Source: Clonostachys chloroleuca (lineage: Eukaryota; Ascomycota; Sordariomycetes; Hypocreales; Bionectriaceae). From it: 64,000 nt of DNA. The stretch covers positions 9,796,001 to 9,860,000 of the forward strand of contig JBANAY010000003.1 in the NCBI GenBank assembly GCA_037952775.1, in the 5' to 3' direction. Every line of letters starts with the position of its first letter. Position 1 is the first letter of the stretch. Below the pieces are notes generated by a model, which was not told where the DNA came from, searched no databases, and worked only from the letters and a program-made list of their open reading frames with translations. Below are positions 12,607 through 23,660 of the stretch, in pieces. The position numbers were made by a program, and so were the translations under genes.

Positions 12607-14612
12607 ATGGATCAACCGGCACCCCCGTCGCAGCAGCAGCCCCCACCACACGCGCATCCCCGGCCAGCGCGCTCCAAAAGCGGCTGCCTGACGTGCCGGA
12701 AGCGCAAGGTGAGATGTGACGAGCTGCGGCCGCGCTGCTCCCACTGCACGCGGCTCAATCTGCAATGCAAGTGGCGACCCCCGTACAGCACGCCGACCCA
12801 GTGGAGGTTCGTCGTCGGGGAGCCGGACGTCTTGAGGGCCTCGTCCGCCGGCTCTGCGTCTGGCAGGCCTTCAGCCCAGCAGCAGCAGCATCAGCAGCAT
12901 CAAGCGCAGCCTCAACAGCAACTACCACAGCCGCCGCAGCGTCTGCCGGTCCGGTCTCCTGCCGACGATGCCACCAACATCTCGGATGAGCCGTGGCTGC
13001 AGAACCCGGGCGCCGTCGACCAGCTTTTCGACTACGCGAGTTTCATGTGGGAGCCGACAGGGGAGTCATTTCCGTATGACAATCCGGAGCCGAGTCATCA
13101 GAATGCAGCGTCGATGAACCGCACAATTGTAGGTTACCTGATCGCCAACCCGAGACTCCGTGTTTGATCTGACCACGACTGCTTACTTAACGCGTCGTAG
13201 GACCTGTGGCCCGGTGTCAACAGTAGGGGGATTGCATCCAATCCGAGATCTCCAGCTGGGGCACAATCAAGCAGTCTATCTTTGATACCGCAGCAAGGGA
13301 CCATCACAAATGGGTCGAACCAGCTGGCCACCCTCACCGAACGTCCAGCTCACACGGAGGATCACGACCTCATCAACTTCTTCATCGGGACCATTGTCCC
13401 GCCCATCCTGGCCGAGGTTGAGTCGGAGCGACGATGGTCCTCGATGCGCCAGATGCTCATCTCCATGTCCAACAACTCCACCATGGTCCGGTCCGCTATA
13501 CTTGCCTTCTCGAGCCTCATGTTCCAGCGCCAGGAGAATCCCTGGGGGCGTTCCCCCCAGCACTACTACGAGACGGCCCTGGCCGAGGTTGCTTCCCTGG
13601 ACCCGTCATCCATCGTCTCCGACTCCCGCCGGCGCCAAGTCTACCTCGCCTCGTTATTCTTCTTATGCTACGTTGATATCCTAGAGGATCGGATGAACAA
13701 TGCCCATGACCACCTCAAACGCGCTTACGGGATTTTCCAGCAGGTTGAAAAGCAAAAGTTTGGAGCCGTGGAGATTAGACTACTCTCCTGGATCAGACTC
13801 CTTGATGCAAGGGCGGTGTCAGCCGGGGGGAGGGTCTCTTCCTATCCTCGAATAGTGAACTCTTGATCGTCCACCCCTCGCCAGCCATTGCCTCGGAGAC
13901 AGAGACCGTCGCTGAGGGAGTCACAGAGGAAGTCAAGGAGTGGGACGTGGAGGACTCTCTTTTCCAGGTGCTATATTCCCCCGGGGTCATATTCTTCCAG
14001 AAAGTGCAAAGCTACATGGGCCGCATCTCCATGATCGACCCCTGGCACCGCTCCCGCGGCACCGTGGAGGACGAAGTCGAGGTCATGCGGATCGCGGCCC
14101 AGATAATGAAGGATCTGAGAACATTATACGACGAGCGGCCCACGCTGATGGACCTCGCAATTAAGGGAGATCTCAAACCGCCGCACATCTCAGCCAGCCT
14201 AGCGATACCCATTACACGCGCATTTAGGACCTACCTGTCGAACTACTACGCCAGCAAGGTTCATCTACATCGCGTGGCATTCAAGCACCTACCGCTGTCA
14301 AAAGAGACAGCAGAGGCAATGGAGAAGATAAGAATACTTACGAGGCTCCTCGTCGATACCCTCGAGCCCGACGCCGCTCTTCCGGTCAGCCAGCTCTGGC
14401 CGCTGCTGATGCTCGGCTCAGAGGAGGAGGATCTCTCGGAGAGGGCGTGGATCAAGGAGCAGATTCTGCGCATGGCCAAGGTCGCTACCAACGCCAGCAT
14501 CACGGCACATGTGCTGGATGAGGTGCAGAATCGGCAGGACGCGTCGAAAACTCGAGCTGATATACGCTCCGTAATGCATGATATTTTCGACTCGTGTTTT
14601 GCGATAATGTAG
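12607..14612 (+). CDS. Zn(II)2Cys6 fungal transcription factor, with a one-base frameshift
   Basis: Exon 1 12607-13128, intron 13129-13200, exon 2 13201-14612; about 644 residues once one base is restored. The zinc cluster is complete at residues 27-54 (C27, C30, C37, C44, C47, C54; spacing 2-6-6-2-6). It is followed by a Gln-rich linker (about 85-120) and a middle homology domain with the motif LLSWIRLLDARAVSAGG. Directly after that motif the frame breaks in a run of six G (13825-13830); adding one G continues as EGLFLSSNSELL into the open frame that ends at 14612. Nuclear DNA-binding regulator. It ends 257 bases from the convergent MFS gene at 14869, which is a plausible but unproven target. 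The break is more likely a sequence error than decay, since everything else is intact. Confidence 0.87.
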
Positions 14613-14868
14613 ATTGTACTAACTATTTTGTCTATCACGATATTGGCGCTATAATGGGAGGCAGAAAACAACGACGTTAATGATCCAGGATTTATTCAAC
14701 CAGAAAGCGCTTTTTATAATTATTCGATGTGAGGTCTTTCATATATTATGACACCCCTGAAATTCACTTGCTCAATGTTATGCAATTCGTCGAGCTCGCC
14801 GCTGAGAGGCCAGAGTGTAAACACACAACCCATCATAATCAGGCGATTTCGCTATTTTCGAGCCCACG

Positions 14869-16797
14869 TTAGAAACCGATGTACCTCCATCCGAGATCAA
14901 CCTGTTGCTGGGTAACTCCGCTCTTCATGGCCTTTCGCTGATCCTCTGGGGAACCGTCCAGGAGGTTGTTGAGTCTCCTCACGTTCCAACGGTAGATGGT
15001 AATGGTGATGAAGAAAACAACAGTGCAAGCGAGGACTGCGAACAGAAACCGTTAGTAACTATAGAACCAATTTTGTTTCCAAAATTCAAGTCGCAACCTA
15101 CCAGTTCCGCAGTGTAGTACGCTGGAGGGTTGTAGTACAGATAACTGGACCAGAGGTTGGCCAGGCCACCAAGCGCATTGATCATGGCGACACCAGCCGC
15201 ACGCTTGGGGTAAGGACGGGCCATGTGCAAGTTGAGAGTCTTGAACAGGAGAATTTGGGGTCCGGCTAAAGCAGTACGAATTAGTTCCAATGAGCGCATC
15301 TTCAAGAATCGACATCATGTCAACGTACTGGATGCGGGCATGAGCATCATGGCAACATAGCGACCGGCAGTGCTAGTAGTAGCGAGCGGGATAATATAAG
15401 CAACGCACGCCATGGATAGAAGGCCGACGAAGACGGGGTAGATGATGTTCTTGCGCTGTATCAAGTTGTCAGCCAATTAGGCCGTAGCAGGGGGGTGACT
15501 GGGAGACAAACGTCGCTCAGGTAGGACACAATCCAAAAGATGATGGCAGCGAAGATGAAAGGAGGAGCTGTGAGCAGCATGGTGTTCATCTTGTTGTATC
15601 CCAGGGTCTCGACAATAGACGGGAAGAAATTGTTTGTAGATCCCATTGCCTGAGACATGAACATACACCAGACGAGGGCCCAGATCTTGATATCCAGCAG
15701 TGCTTCCTTGAGGCCACCCAGAGCCGTCGTGTCTTCGTTGGCTTCACCGGCGCCAGCCTCGCATTCGAGTCGCCACACAGCGAAGTCCCGCTCGACGGGC
15801 TTAAGGAGTCGGGCGTTGTGGGGATATTCGGGCATGATCATTGCGAAGATGAGGCCACAACCGATGGTCACCACTCCTTCCCTAAATATACGGTTAGAGA
15901 CCGTTTGAGCTTGACCGAGATTCATACTGGTCATCAACTTACACAATAAACAACCAGCGCCATCCAGCAATGCCGTGTCGCCCATCCAATGTCAGGCAAG
16001 CAGCAGCAATGAAACCACCAAAAGCACTGCCGATCATCTGGAAAACGTAGAGAGCAGCAAGACGCTTTCCGAGCTCCTGCTTAGTATACCAAGCACTCAG
16101 GAAGTAGATTACACCAGGGAAGAAGACAGCTTCAGTAACACCCAGGAATACTCGGACGACAAGGAGAGTATGGTATGTCTTGACGGCGGCGGTAGAGGCA
16201 CTGACGGCTCCCCAAACGGTCGCGGCAGAACAAATATCTGGATAGGTTAGCCTCAGCGTGCTTTCCCGAGGATTGGATTATATGGCTTACAGAGACCGGG
16301 GCGTGTAACTTTGGTCATGATCAAGTTGGAAGGAATCTGGAAGGGAATGTAACCGACTGTTGAAGGCACGAATTAGAACACAGGGCAACAAGGCCTAGTA
16401 GTGGAAAGTCGTCTCACTAAAGAGGAAAGTAATGGCAGTCGCAAACTGGGCGGTGGTCATGTTAAGGTCCTCCATGATGCCGTAGACCTTTGTTGCTGCA
16501 AGGGCGGATCTATCGACGTAGTTGAGAATGTAGAGAATTCCCATGATAGGCCTGCCGCCAGCACTGTCAGTCATCCCGCATCGAATATCCAACTGCCATC
16601 TCTGCAGCAACTCACATAATGACCATATCCATCTTGCGAACCATTCTTTTTCGGAGGGTGCCCAGATCTTCGTCACTCATATTCGCAATGCTCTCTGGTT
16701 TGGGTAGAAGGTACTCATTGCGGACAGGCTTGGCGATTTCCTCATCGCCGACGTGGGTTGCGGAGCCGACAACCTCTTCCTTGGCCGACGGAGCCAT
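14869..16797 (-). CDS. MFS permease, anion:cation symporter family
   Basis: Eight exons (high to low): 16797-16616, 16551-16418, 16356-16291, 16237-15943, 15881-15512, 15455-15329, 15265-15098, 15035-14869; 502 residues in one consistent frame. Visible ACS-family blocks are the first helix (GILYILNYVDRSALAATKVYG), GYIPFQIPSNLI, a typical FLGVTEAVFFPGVIYFLSAWY helix, and GWRWLFIVEG before the central loop. The last intron keeps frame only with donor GTTGCG (15097); the stronger-looking GTAGGT three bases upstream of it in transcript order would shift the frame. Plasma-membrane importer of a small organic acid is the family expectation. It lies next to an aldolase and a 2-hydroxyacid dehydrogenase, which suggests uptake of their precursor (inference). 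Confidence 0.9.
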
Positions 16798-17750
16798 GTC
16801 TGCTATTCGTTCTGATCGTCTTCGAACTTAATTGTAATCAAGCAGATAAGCAGTAAACAAAGAGGCTTTCCCGAAGAGTGACTCGTGGCTTGATAGAATC
16901 CGGAGGGGGACAATTGGGGGCTGAGGGGAAGATTTAAACCTCCAAGACGACCACGTCCGCTCCCCAGGTGGATTGTCTTAGCTACAGGAGAATCCAGGGA
17001 GGCTTGCCAATGGGGAGAAATTTTCAAAACAGGCGAAGGTCCGCCTCCGCTACTTTCTCGTGGGAAACGGCCAGCTGACTGACCATGTGGGGAGTGGCGC
17101 AAACTGCTTCGTGCAGGCTCCGACGACGAACTCCAGGAATTGGGGAATCTGGGGCACCTGTGCAGGAAAATGGGAGAATTCCCCGCAGTGCCCGCAGCCT
17201 GGTTGGTGTTGTGCTGCGTGTGGAGAGACAAGATGCTGATGGTCCGATGGAGAAGAGTGCCCTCGGCGAAGGTCGCCCAAAGAGTCAGTTGCGAGCCGAC
17301 AGCGGGCTCTCTGCAGCATTTGCATTGGCTGTCGCGACGGCTATTAGTACCTGAGTGATATATCAATTAATATGGAGTGGAATTCTTCTCATCGGCAGCG
17401 CTAGCCCAAATCACTCAGGCCCATATTGAGCCAGGTTGGCGAGTTGTCCCATGCAACACGAAGCGAATGCTGGCACAATTACTGGGACAGAAGCCTTGAA
17501 GCGTAGGGCTCAAAGGGGCTTGGGATGTCTCAGAGAGTCATCGGACGGCGAAGGCTTGGTTTTGGAGTATTCTCAGGGGTTGAGCATGGCCACGGTGTAA
17601 GTGACAAGCCAACCTCCGCAGCTGAGTCTATTTACTAAGTCTCGCAAATTACAGCCCAGCTTATCAATTTGCATTAACACAAAATTCATATGATGATACT
17701 TTCATGAATTCATTCTAATGAAAATCTAACTTTTTGCGATTCTAGTCAAT
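16798..17750. other. Intergenic region upstream of the MFS gene
   Basis: Promoter of the leftward permease and 3' flank of the leftward aldolase gene. Open frames between 16803 and 17366 overlap on both strands and show no domain; I see no gene. Confidence 0.55.
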
Positions 17751-18906
17751 TCAATTTCTTGCGTTCAGCTGGGCCTCGTCCTCGATCAGGATACTGCAAG
17801 TGGCCAGGATCCAGTCTTGCTTGGCAGCATCAACGTATTGAGGATAAGGTCTTCGGCAGTGGCAGCTCTCCAAAGGATATCCTAGGATCTTGGCCGTCAC
17901 CCACTTCGTACCGTTGATACCTCCTTTAGCAAAACCCCACTCCATCTTGGCCAGTTTGAGCTGGGCAGCTTCAGCCTCCTTGGTCTTACCAGCAAGGAAC
18001 AGATCGTAGATCTCAATGCAATACTAGTGGGGAGAGAGAAATGTGTTAGCTGGTTCCAGTGTGTCGGGGTAGATTGGACGTTAATTACCTTGGGGAAGAG
18101 GTTGGCAATGCCGGTAATGACACCCGTACCTCCCACGGCAAGGGCAGGGGTGAGCCAGTCACTCTGTCCAGCCAAGGCGCTGAACTGCTCTGGTTCGAAT
18201 GCAGCTCGGACACGGGCGACCTTGGCAATACCACCACATGTGAGTTTGACTCCAACGATGTTGGTGTGCTTGCCAAGAGTCTCCAACATCTCCGAATTCA
18301 GGTCAAGTCCCGCAACAACACCGGGGAAGTTGTAGATTACGATGGGGAGGGGGCTGGCATCAGCAAGCTGGTATTAAGCGTCAGTATGTTTCAGACTGGC
18401 CCAGCGAGGGGAAATCACCAGGGATACGCACCTCTTGGAAGAAGGACACAATCGCATCCTGGTTCATGGCGAAGTGGAAGTAACTTGGGGTCAGCACAAG
18501 CACATAGTCAGCACCTGCATCCTTGGCGAGTCGAGTTTCGGCAATGGCGTCGCGTGTGCATTGGCCTCCGCAGCCAAGAGTGATGGTCAGGTCAGGACGG
18601 CCATTCTTGATGGCGATCTCACGTGTGCGGCGCACGAGCTCGCTCTTTTCGCTGTGGCTCAGAGTGACGGCCTCTCCATTGGTACCAGCCAAAACGACTG
18701 AGAATCTCAAGTCAGCAACAGGCGAGAAATACAATGTATTGCCCTCAAAGGTACTTACTTCCATGAAGGCCAGACTTGACAAGAAACTCCAAGTGCTTTG
18801 ATTGGACATCCCAGTCGATGTCTTGCTCGTTCGTGCCTTGGAACCATGTCAAACTAGGGACATGAATGCCCGGGGGGTAGGGCTTTGAAACAGTGACAGA
18901 AGCCAT
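17751..18906 (-). CDS. DapA/N-acetylneuraminate-lyase superfamily aldolase
   Basis: Four exons: 18906-18759, 18697-18432, 18367-18089, 18023-17751 (321 residues), all introns GT-AG and frame-consistent. TIM-barrel class I aldolase or dehydratase: substrate-carboxylate loop AGTNGEA (53-59, canonical GTTGE position), catalytic Tyr150 (IVIYNFPG) and Schiff-base Lys179 (VGVKLTCGG). Fungal members include 2-keto-3-deoxy-galactonate/rhamnonate aldolases and 4-hydroxy-2-oxoglutarate aldolases; all form a lysine imine with an alpha-keto acid. The substrate cannot be told from sequence. Cytosolic, with no targeting signal seen. It is transcribed divergently from the 2-hydroxyacid dehydrogenase at 19583 and lies head-to-tail behind the MFS permease, suggesting one catabolic module. 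It is unlikely to be lysine-biosynthetic, because fungi make lysine by the aminoadipate route. Confidence 0.9.
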
Positions 18907-19582
18907 GGTTACAGATGAATTGAGGGAATTCCCGAATGAAGAATCAGTCAACGAGTATGTCTGTTTGATTCGGGTCAACTATAAAGTCCTCAAAGGCAGA
19001 TGATTACCAAAGATGAACGAGAAGCTCAAACACAAAACGCTCCCTCAACAGGTCAGAGACTAGTAAGGTACTAGTCTTTATTTTCTAGACAACTGAATCA
19101 CTTGTTCCAATCGGAGATATCCCTTCCGCTTGGAGACACCCAGAGGATCCCCTGGAGGCTCAATGCCGATGCGAGGAGAAGCAGCTGATTCATTTCTCCA
19201 CCAAATATCCACCTCCTCCACCACGAAGCGAGACCTGCCGGGGACCTGCGCCTTTTTCCAGTATAGCGCAAGCGACGCGACAGGCGACTGCTGAGCCGTT
19301 CTTAATTGACTCGTGCTTGTGCCTCGTGGTCGACTCTTTAGTGGGGAGAATGGTTTGAGTTCTAAGTCGCGGTCGCCAATATCGCGAGTTGCGGAGACAT
19401 TTTGAGTCAGTAGCCAAACTGACTTTGCAGCCAAACCCCGCCTCGTGCCATTCTCGGTCCATAGTCAGTCGATATCAACCATTCCAAGATTGATTTATCT
19501 GTTGGTGCTTGGACTGAATCCATCTTATCAATTGCCCTGATCATCCCCTGAACCGCTGGTTCAACCAATACCCGCCAACACC
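18907..19582. promoter_or_regulatory. Shared divergent promoter, aldolase / 2-hydroxyacid dehydrogenase
   Basis: 676 bases lie between the two start codons, so both genes must be driven from this segment. It contains a perfect 8-bp inverted repeat (19057-19077). Open frames here have no domain. Confidence 0.65.
19057..19077. promoter_or_regulatory. Perfect inverted repeat in the divergent promoter
   Basis: Arms AGACTAGT (19057-19064) and ACTAGTCT (19070-19077) with a 5-base spacer, about 150 bases upstream of the aldolase start. Shape and position suit a dimeric regulator site; binding is inference only. Confidence 0.45.
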
Positions 19583-20629
19583 ATGTCATCTGCCACAGAG
19601 AAACCCGTCATCCTCCATCTTGGAGATAACATCGAGTTCAACCCAGACATCTACAAGGAGTTGCAGAAAGCCTTCACTATCATCCAGCCGTCACTCGAGG
19701 AGAGACAACGCGGTGCCTGGCTACAGGCTCTACGGGACAAAAAATGGGGAGACTTCCAGGCTGTTTTCCGTCCATTCTGGAACTCGGGTCTTGAAATGGG
19801 TCGCTGGGATGCCGAGATGATCCCGTTACTTCCCAAGTCTTTGAAGGTTTTCACTTCTGCCGGTGCTGGCTATGATTGGGCCGATATCCCTCTGCTCACG
19901 GAAGCCGGTATCCTCTACTGCAACGGTGCGTCAGCAAGTTCTGAAGCCGTTGCCGATATGGCCATCTATCATATTCTTTCAGTGTTCAGAAATATCCAGT
20001 GGAGCAATGTTGCTGCCCGCAGTGGAAACAAAGACGAATTTCTCGACGCTCATCAGAACGCCCCTGTGGGCGCTCACAACCCCCAGAACCATATTCTTGG
20101 CGTTGTAGGCCTGGGAAATATTGGCTACCGTATTGCTACCAAGGCATACCGCTGCTTTGACATGAAGATCATTTACTACGATCTCTTCCCTAAGAGTGCT
20201 GAGCAAGAGGCCGCCATTGGTGGAGCACGTCGAATCCCTGAGCTTGACGACATGCTCGCTGAGGCAGATTGCGTTGTTTTGGCCACACCAGGAGGACAGC
20301 AGCTTCTTGATGCTTCTCGCATCTCGAAGCTGAAGAAGGGCTCGCGGGTGGTTAATATCGCCCGTGGCGGCTTAATCGACGAGGAAGCCCTTGCCGACGC
20401 CCTGGAGAGCGGTCACGTCTACAGCGCCGGACTAGACGTTCATGAGAACGAGCCAAACGTGAATAAGAGGTTAATCAACAGCCGTAATGTCACGGTGACG
20501 GCACACACTGCTGGTGGTGCGTTTGAGACGAAGAGTGGGTTTGAGGCACTGTCAATGCAGAATGTGCTGGCTGTGCTCTCTGGCCAGGAGCCGCTTACCC
20601 CCGTCAACAAACACCTTATGAAGAAATAA
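19583..20629 (+). CDS. D-isomer-specific 2-hydroxyacid dehydrogenase (NAD(P)-dependent)
   Basis: Single exon, 348 residues, usual family length. The Rossmann fold has GLGNIG at 176-181; the catalytic Arg261 (NIARGG), Glu290 (HENEP) and His308 (TAHTAGG) are all present. The residue after the second beta-strand is Asp200 (IIYYD), suggesting a preference for NADH over NADPH (inference). The family interconverts D-2-hydroxy acids and 2-keto acids (glyoxylate/hydroxypyruvate, phosphonate and similar substrates). The first ATG of the frame is used, with context CACCATGTC. It is divergent from a keto-acid aldolase, so the likely role is reduction of the aldolase product or oxidation of its precursor. 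Cytosolic; no targeting signal seen. Confidence 0.93.
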   Translation: MSSATEKPVILHLGDNIEFNPDIYKELQKAFTIIQPSLEERQRGAWLQALRDKKWGDFQAVFRPFWNSGLEMGRWDAEMIPLLPKSLKVFTSAGAGYDWADIPLLTEAGILYCNGASASSEAVADMAIYHILSVFRNIQWSNVAARSGNKDEFLDAHQNAPVGAHNPQNHILGVVGLGNIGYRIATKAYRCFDMKIIYYDLFPKSAEQEAAIGGARRIPELDDMLAEADCVVLATPGGQQLLDASRISKLKKGSRVVNIARGGLIDEEALADALESGHVYSAGLDVHENEPNVNKRLINSRNVTVTAHTAGGAFETKSGFEALSMQNVLAVLSGQEPLTPVNKHLMKK

Positions 20630-22528
20630 AATGTAGCTAGTGATATGAAGTTACAATGGTAACTTTTGTTCAACCTGAGTTCCTCGAGAAATGGGTTTGT
20701 TTCAAGTAATTGTCCAATATGCGAAGTAAAACCTATCCATTCTCAAATTTATGTTTGATAGCACCCATGCATGTAACATCGCTCCTTTATAAACTGGTAG
20801 GCGTCTGTGCTCTAGGATTAATACCGCGGTCATTTGAGAGGGGCTGCAAGAAGGAAATTACTTGAATAGATAAGACGGCCTTCCTATGCCATAATAGCCA
20901 ATGTCTTAGAGGCAACGATAACACCTTTGTTGAGAATTATTTGCTTTCATAGAGCCTATCATTATCCGCGAAGGGTCTAGACAAAGAAGCCTTTATTCAA
21001 AAATTTGTCTATGGCGGCACTGATGAGTCTAGTAACATGTTGAGAGAATAATCCGGGCATGGTGTCCGTGTAGATAGGAGCACGCAACCAAATCTTCAAT
21101 CTGTTTCAAGGGCTCTAATTTAGCAGAGGAATATCAGTTCAAGAGGCAAATTTTAAGCCTCAAATCGCTGAGAAGTCTCTAGGCTGAACTACCATGTACA
21201 TAGATTATGTATAAGTATGTAGAGAAGTTTTCAAACACAAACGCAAATGTGATGCCTCTGATTGTGTGCCTGCCGCAAGCCTCAAATCTACTGCTACTTG
21301 GATACCGAGCGGTGTTGAATAATTGATCTGTCAAGAGGGTGTAGGGTAACCGCCATCCGCGCGTCCACAGCTCAGGCAAGGATGGTGATGGAATAGACCG
21401 AGCTTTTGCTACCCGGCAGTAACAGGCAGGAGACTATTTCTTTGAACCACCTTCTTCGATGGGCGGTACTAGATTATTATTTGCCTAGCCAATGAGACGA
21501 GTGTCTTGGTGCCAGGCCTAAATTCATCAAATGAGCTTCAGTAGCCCGGTTGCCCGGGTCGTCTTGAAGGGTAGGGCTAAAGTCATTCAATCACAAACAC
21601 AAACTAACTAATTCAGGGATCGGCAAATCTAACATAAAGCCACAAATGTCCTACAGCAACGGTCATGATGCCACTCTGAGGCTTGGAGCCCTGGAGAATT
21701 ATTAAAAGCAGGCCAATGAGACGCTAGGGCCATCCAGAGTACAATGATGATGAAATGGCGCACACTTGGGGGCCAAAGCTTACCTAACCCAGCAATGGCG
21801 TAGAGCATGAAGGAAATGCAGCAATCAGCAATGCGTCCTACCTCTTGTAACACTTTTTGATAGGCACAGATGGTGGCTGTGGCGGGTTCAAGTGCTTACA
21901 TCGACAGGGATGATGCCTTCTAGTGAGCTATTTCAAGACATTGCCACGCAGAGCACTGCCAGACCAGGCCATAGCGAGTTAGATTAATTAGCGCTTTGAA
22001 ACAAGGATCAGCGGGTAGTTTTCTGATCTTAGGTTCTTCCGGATACCAAGGATCACTGTCACTCCCGAAGTACCATCGACAGAGGCTACAAAGAAGAGGG
22101 GTATTGGAAAAAGATACACAAGAAAGACATGAAAGCACACCTCGAAATGTTAGTCTAAACGTCAAGTCGAGCTTCGCGGTCACAGAAAATGAACTAGAAG
22201 AACCATGTGTTGAGTTGCAGATCCAAACACTAGGCTTCTAGCTCCTTTTACCGATGTTTCTATGGTCATTTTTGGCCACTAAATAATGAGTGATGAGGCG
22301 TAGGCTTGACGTACATGCTACGTACTGAAGGTCCCAGTATTCTGGCATCTGTGGAACTGCAAGGCTTGGCTAATCTCCAGGTTGATCAAAATCTCGGTGC
22401 CCGCTCACCTTTCCTAGACCGCGGATTTTGTCTTCAAACTGATTTTTCTCGATTGATCGTTTCATCACCCCCAGAGATAGGACGGGTCGACCCATCGTGG
22501 TTATTGATTGCCTTGTATCATCTTCACC
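20630..22528. other. Long intergenic region
   Basis: About 1.9 kb, AT-rich in its first half. Only short overlapping open frames with no recognisable domain. I see no gene, RNA or transposon. Confidence 0.55.
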
Positions 22529-23660
22529 ATGAAGGCCATCTTCCAGGTCCTCACTCTGGGCCTTGCCTCGGCCGTCACGGCACTGCCTGAGCCCACCATC
22601 ACGGCACCACCAGAGCTCGCCTCCATGGAGCTGAGAGCTGATAACGCCAGCCCGGCTTTCATCGGGTACATAACAAAGAATGGAACTTGTATGTAAAAAC
22701 ACACACAACAGACGAACATCAGAAACCGAGGATGCGCTGACCATGGTTCCCCTTGAACAGATAGCGCATCAAGCTGCGGCGTGGGATACTGGACTCAAAG
22801 TGAGAATGTCGGCGGCTGTGTCACGCAAAACGGAAGCCCGATCCCCACGGCATGCGTCAATTCGTCCGTCATGAAGTTTGCCAACGGCGCCAGTGGAACT
22901 TGGTGAGTCCCGGCTTGTTCGAGAGTCAGTTGACCGGCTACCATCTAACGCGGGCAATGCAGCACGTCGACCATGACCTGCTCCTACTACAGCGTCTTCG
23001 ACAACCTCGACCAGCAGACCACCCTCAGCTACTACCTCTGCTTCCCCCCCAGTCCGCTCGTCGATCCCCCATGTTCCGGGCGACAACCACAGGAAAAGCT
23101 TCCACACATCATCATCCAGATCATCGAGCACTCTCCCTTCGACTACCGCCGATGCCACAACGTCGATGACTGAAATTCCCACCGACGGCGCGGATAGCGG
23201 CAACAGCAGCGGAGGCGGCCAGAATCTTGCATGGATTGCCGGCCCTATCATCGGTGGCCTCGCCGGTCTCGCCATCATCGGCCTGCTGATTTGGGTCGTC
23301 TTGCTCCTCAAGAAACGGAGGAATGCCAACCAGGGACCTGAGGCGCCGGGCGAGACGACGCAGTACCAACCTTCGCCTGGAGGACAGCACGCACATTACC
23401 AACCTGCGTACGGAGAGCAGCAGTCACAGGCTCCGTCGTCCTACGGCTCCCCCATGGGAGATCATCTGAAGCATTATTCATACGTGCCTCCCCCGACCGG
23501 CTCGACCGAGAACCCTCAGCCATATCTTCCACCCCAGCCGTACCCGCCGCAGTGGACATACGCGCAATCGTCAGCCCCAAGCGAGTTGCAGTCCACAGTC
23601 CCGAGTGAGCTGCCCGGCAATACCGCCCCAATTGAGATTGGCGACTCTGTAAGAAAATAG
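22529..23660 (+). CDS. Secreted Cys-rich, single-pass membrane protein (Mid2/SKG6-like layout), with a one-base frameshift
   Basis: Exons 22529-22688, 22761-22902, 22963-23660; about 332 residues after correction. Signal peptide (MKAIFQVLTLGLASAVTA), then a Cys-containing ectodomain (SCGVGYWTQ..., TCTSTMTCSYYSVFDNL, YYLCFP), a Ser/Thr-rich stalk, one strong membrane helix (AWIAGPIIGGLAGLAIIGLL) with a basic stop-transfer KKRR, and a Tyr/Pro/Gln-rich cytoplasmic tail of about 110 residues. The frame shifts by one between the ectodomain and the stalk at a run of seven C (23044-23050). Removing one C links the YYLCFP block to the Ser/Thr-rich frame that runs into the helix. Such proteins often sense the cell wall or anchor at the fungal surface; the function here is unknown. 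Confidence 0.78.

Noticed and set aside
18190..18210. GGTTCGAAT, resembling a tRNA T-loop
   Set aside because: Lies within the aldolase exon and lacks an acceptor stem or A-box at tRNA spacing.
17751..18906. Lysine-biosynthetic dihydrodipicolinate synthase
   Set aside because: Same superfamily, but fungi make lysine through aminoadipate; the gene context and family favour a catabolic keto-acid aldolase.
21629..22183. Hydrophobic minus-strand frames suggesting a membrane protein
   Set aside because: Short, in different frames, with stops between them and no family motif.
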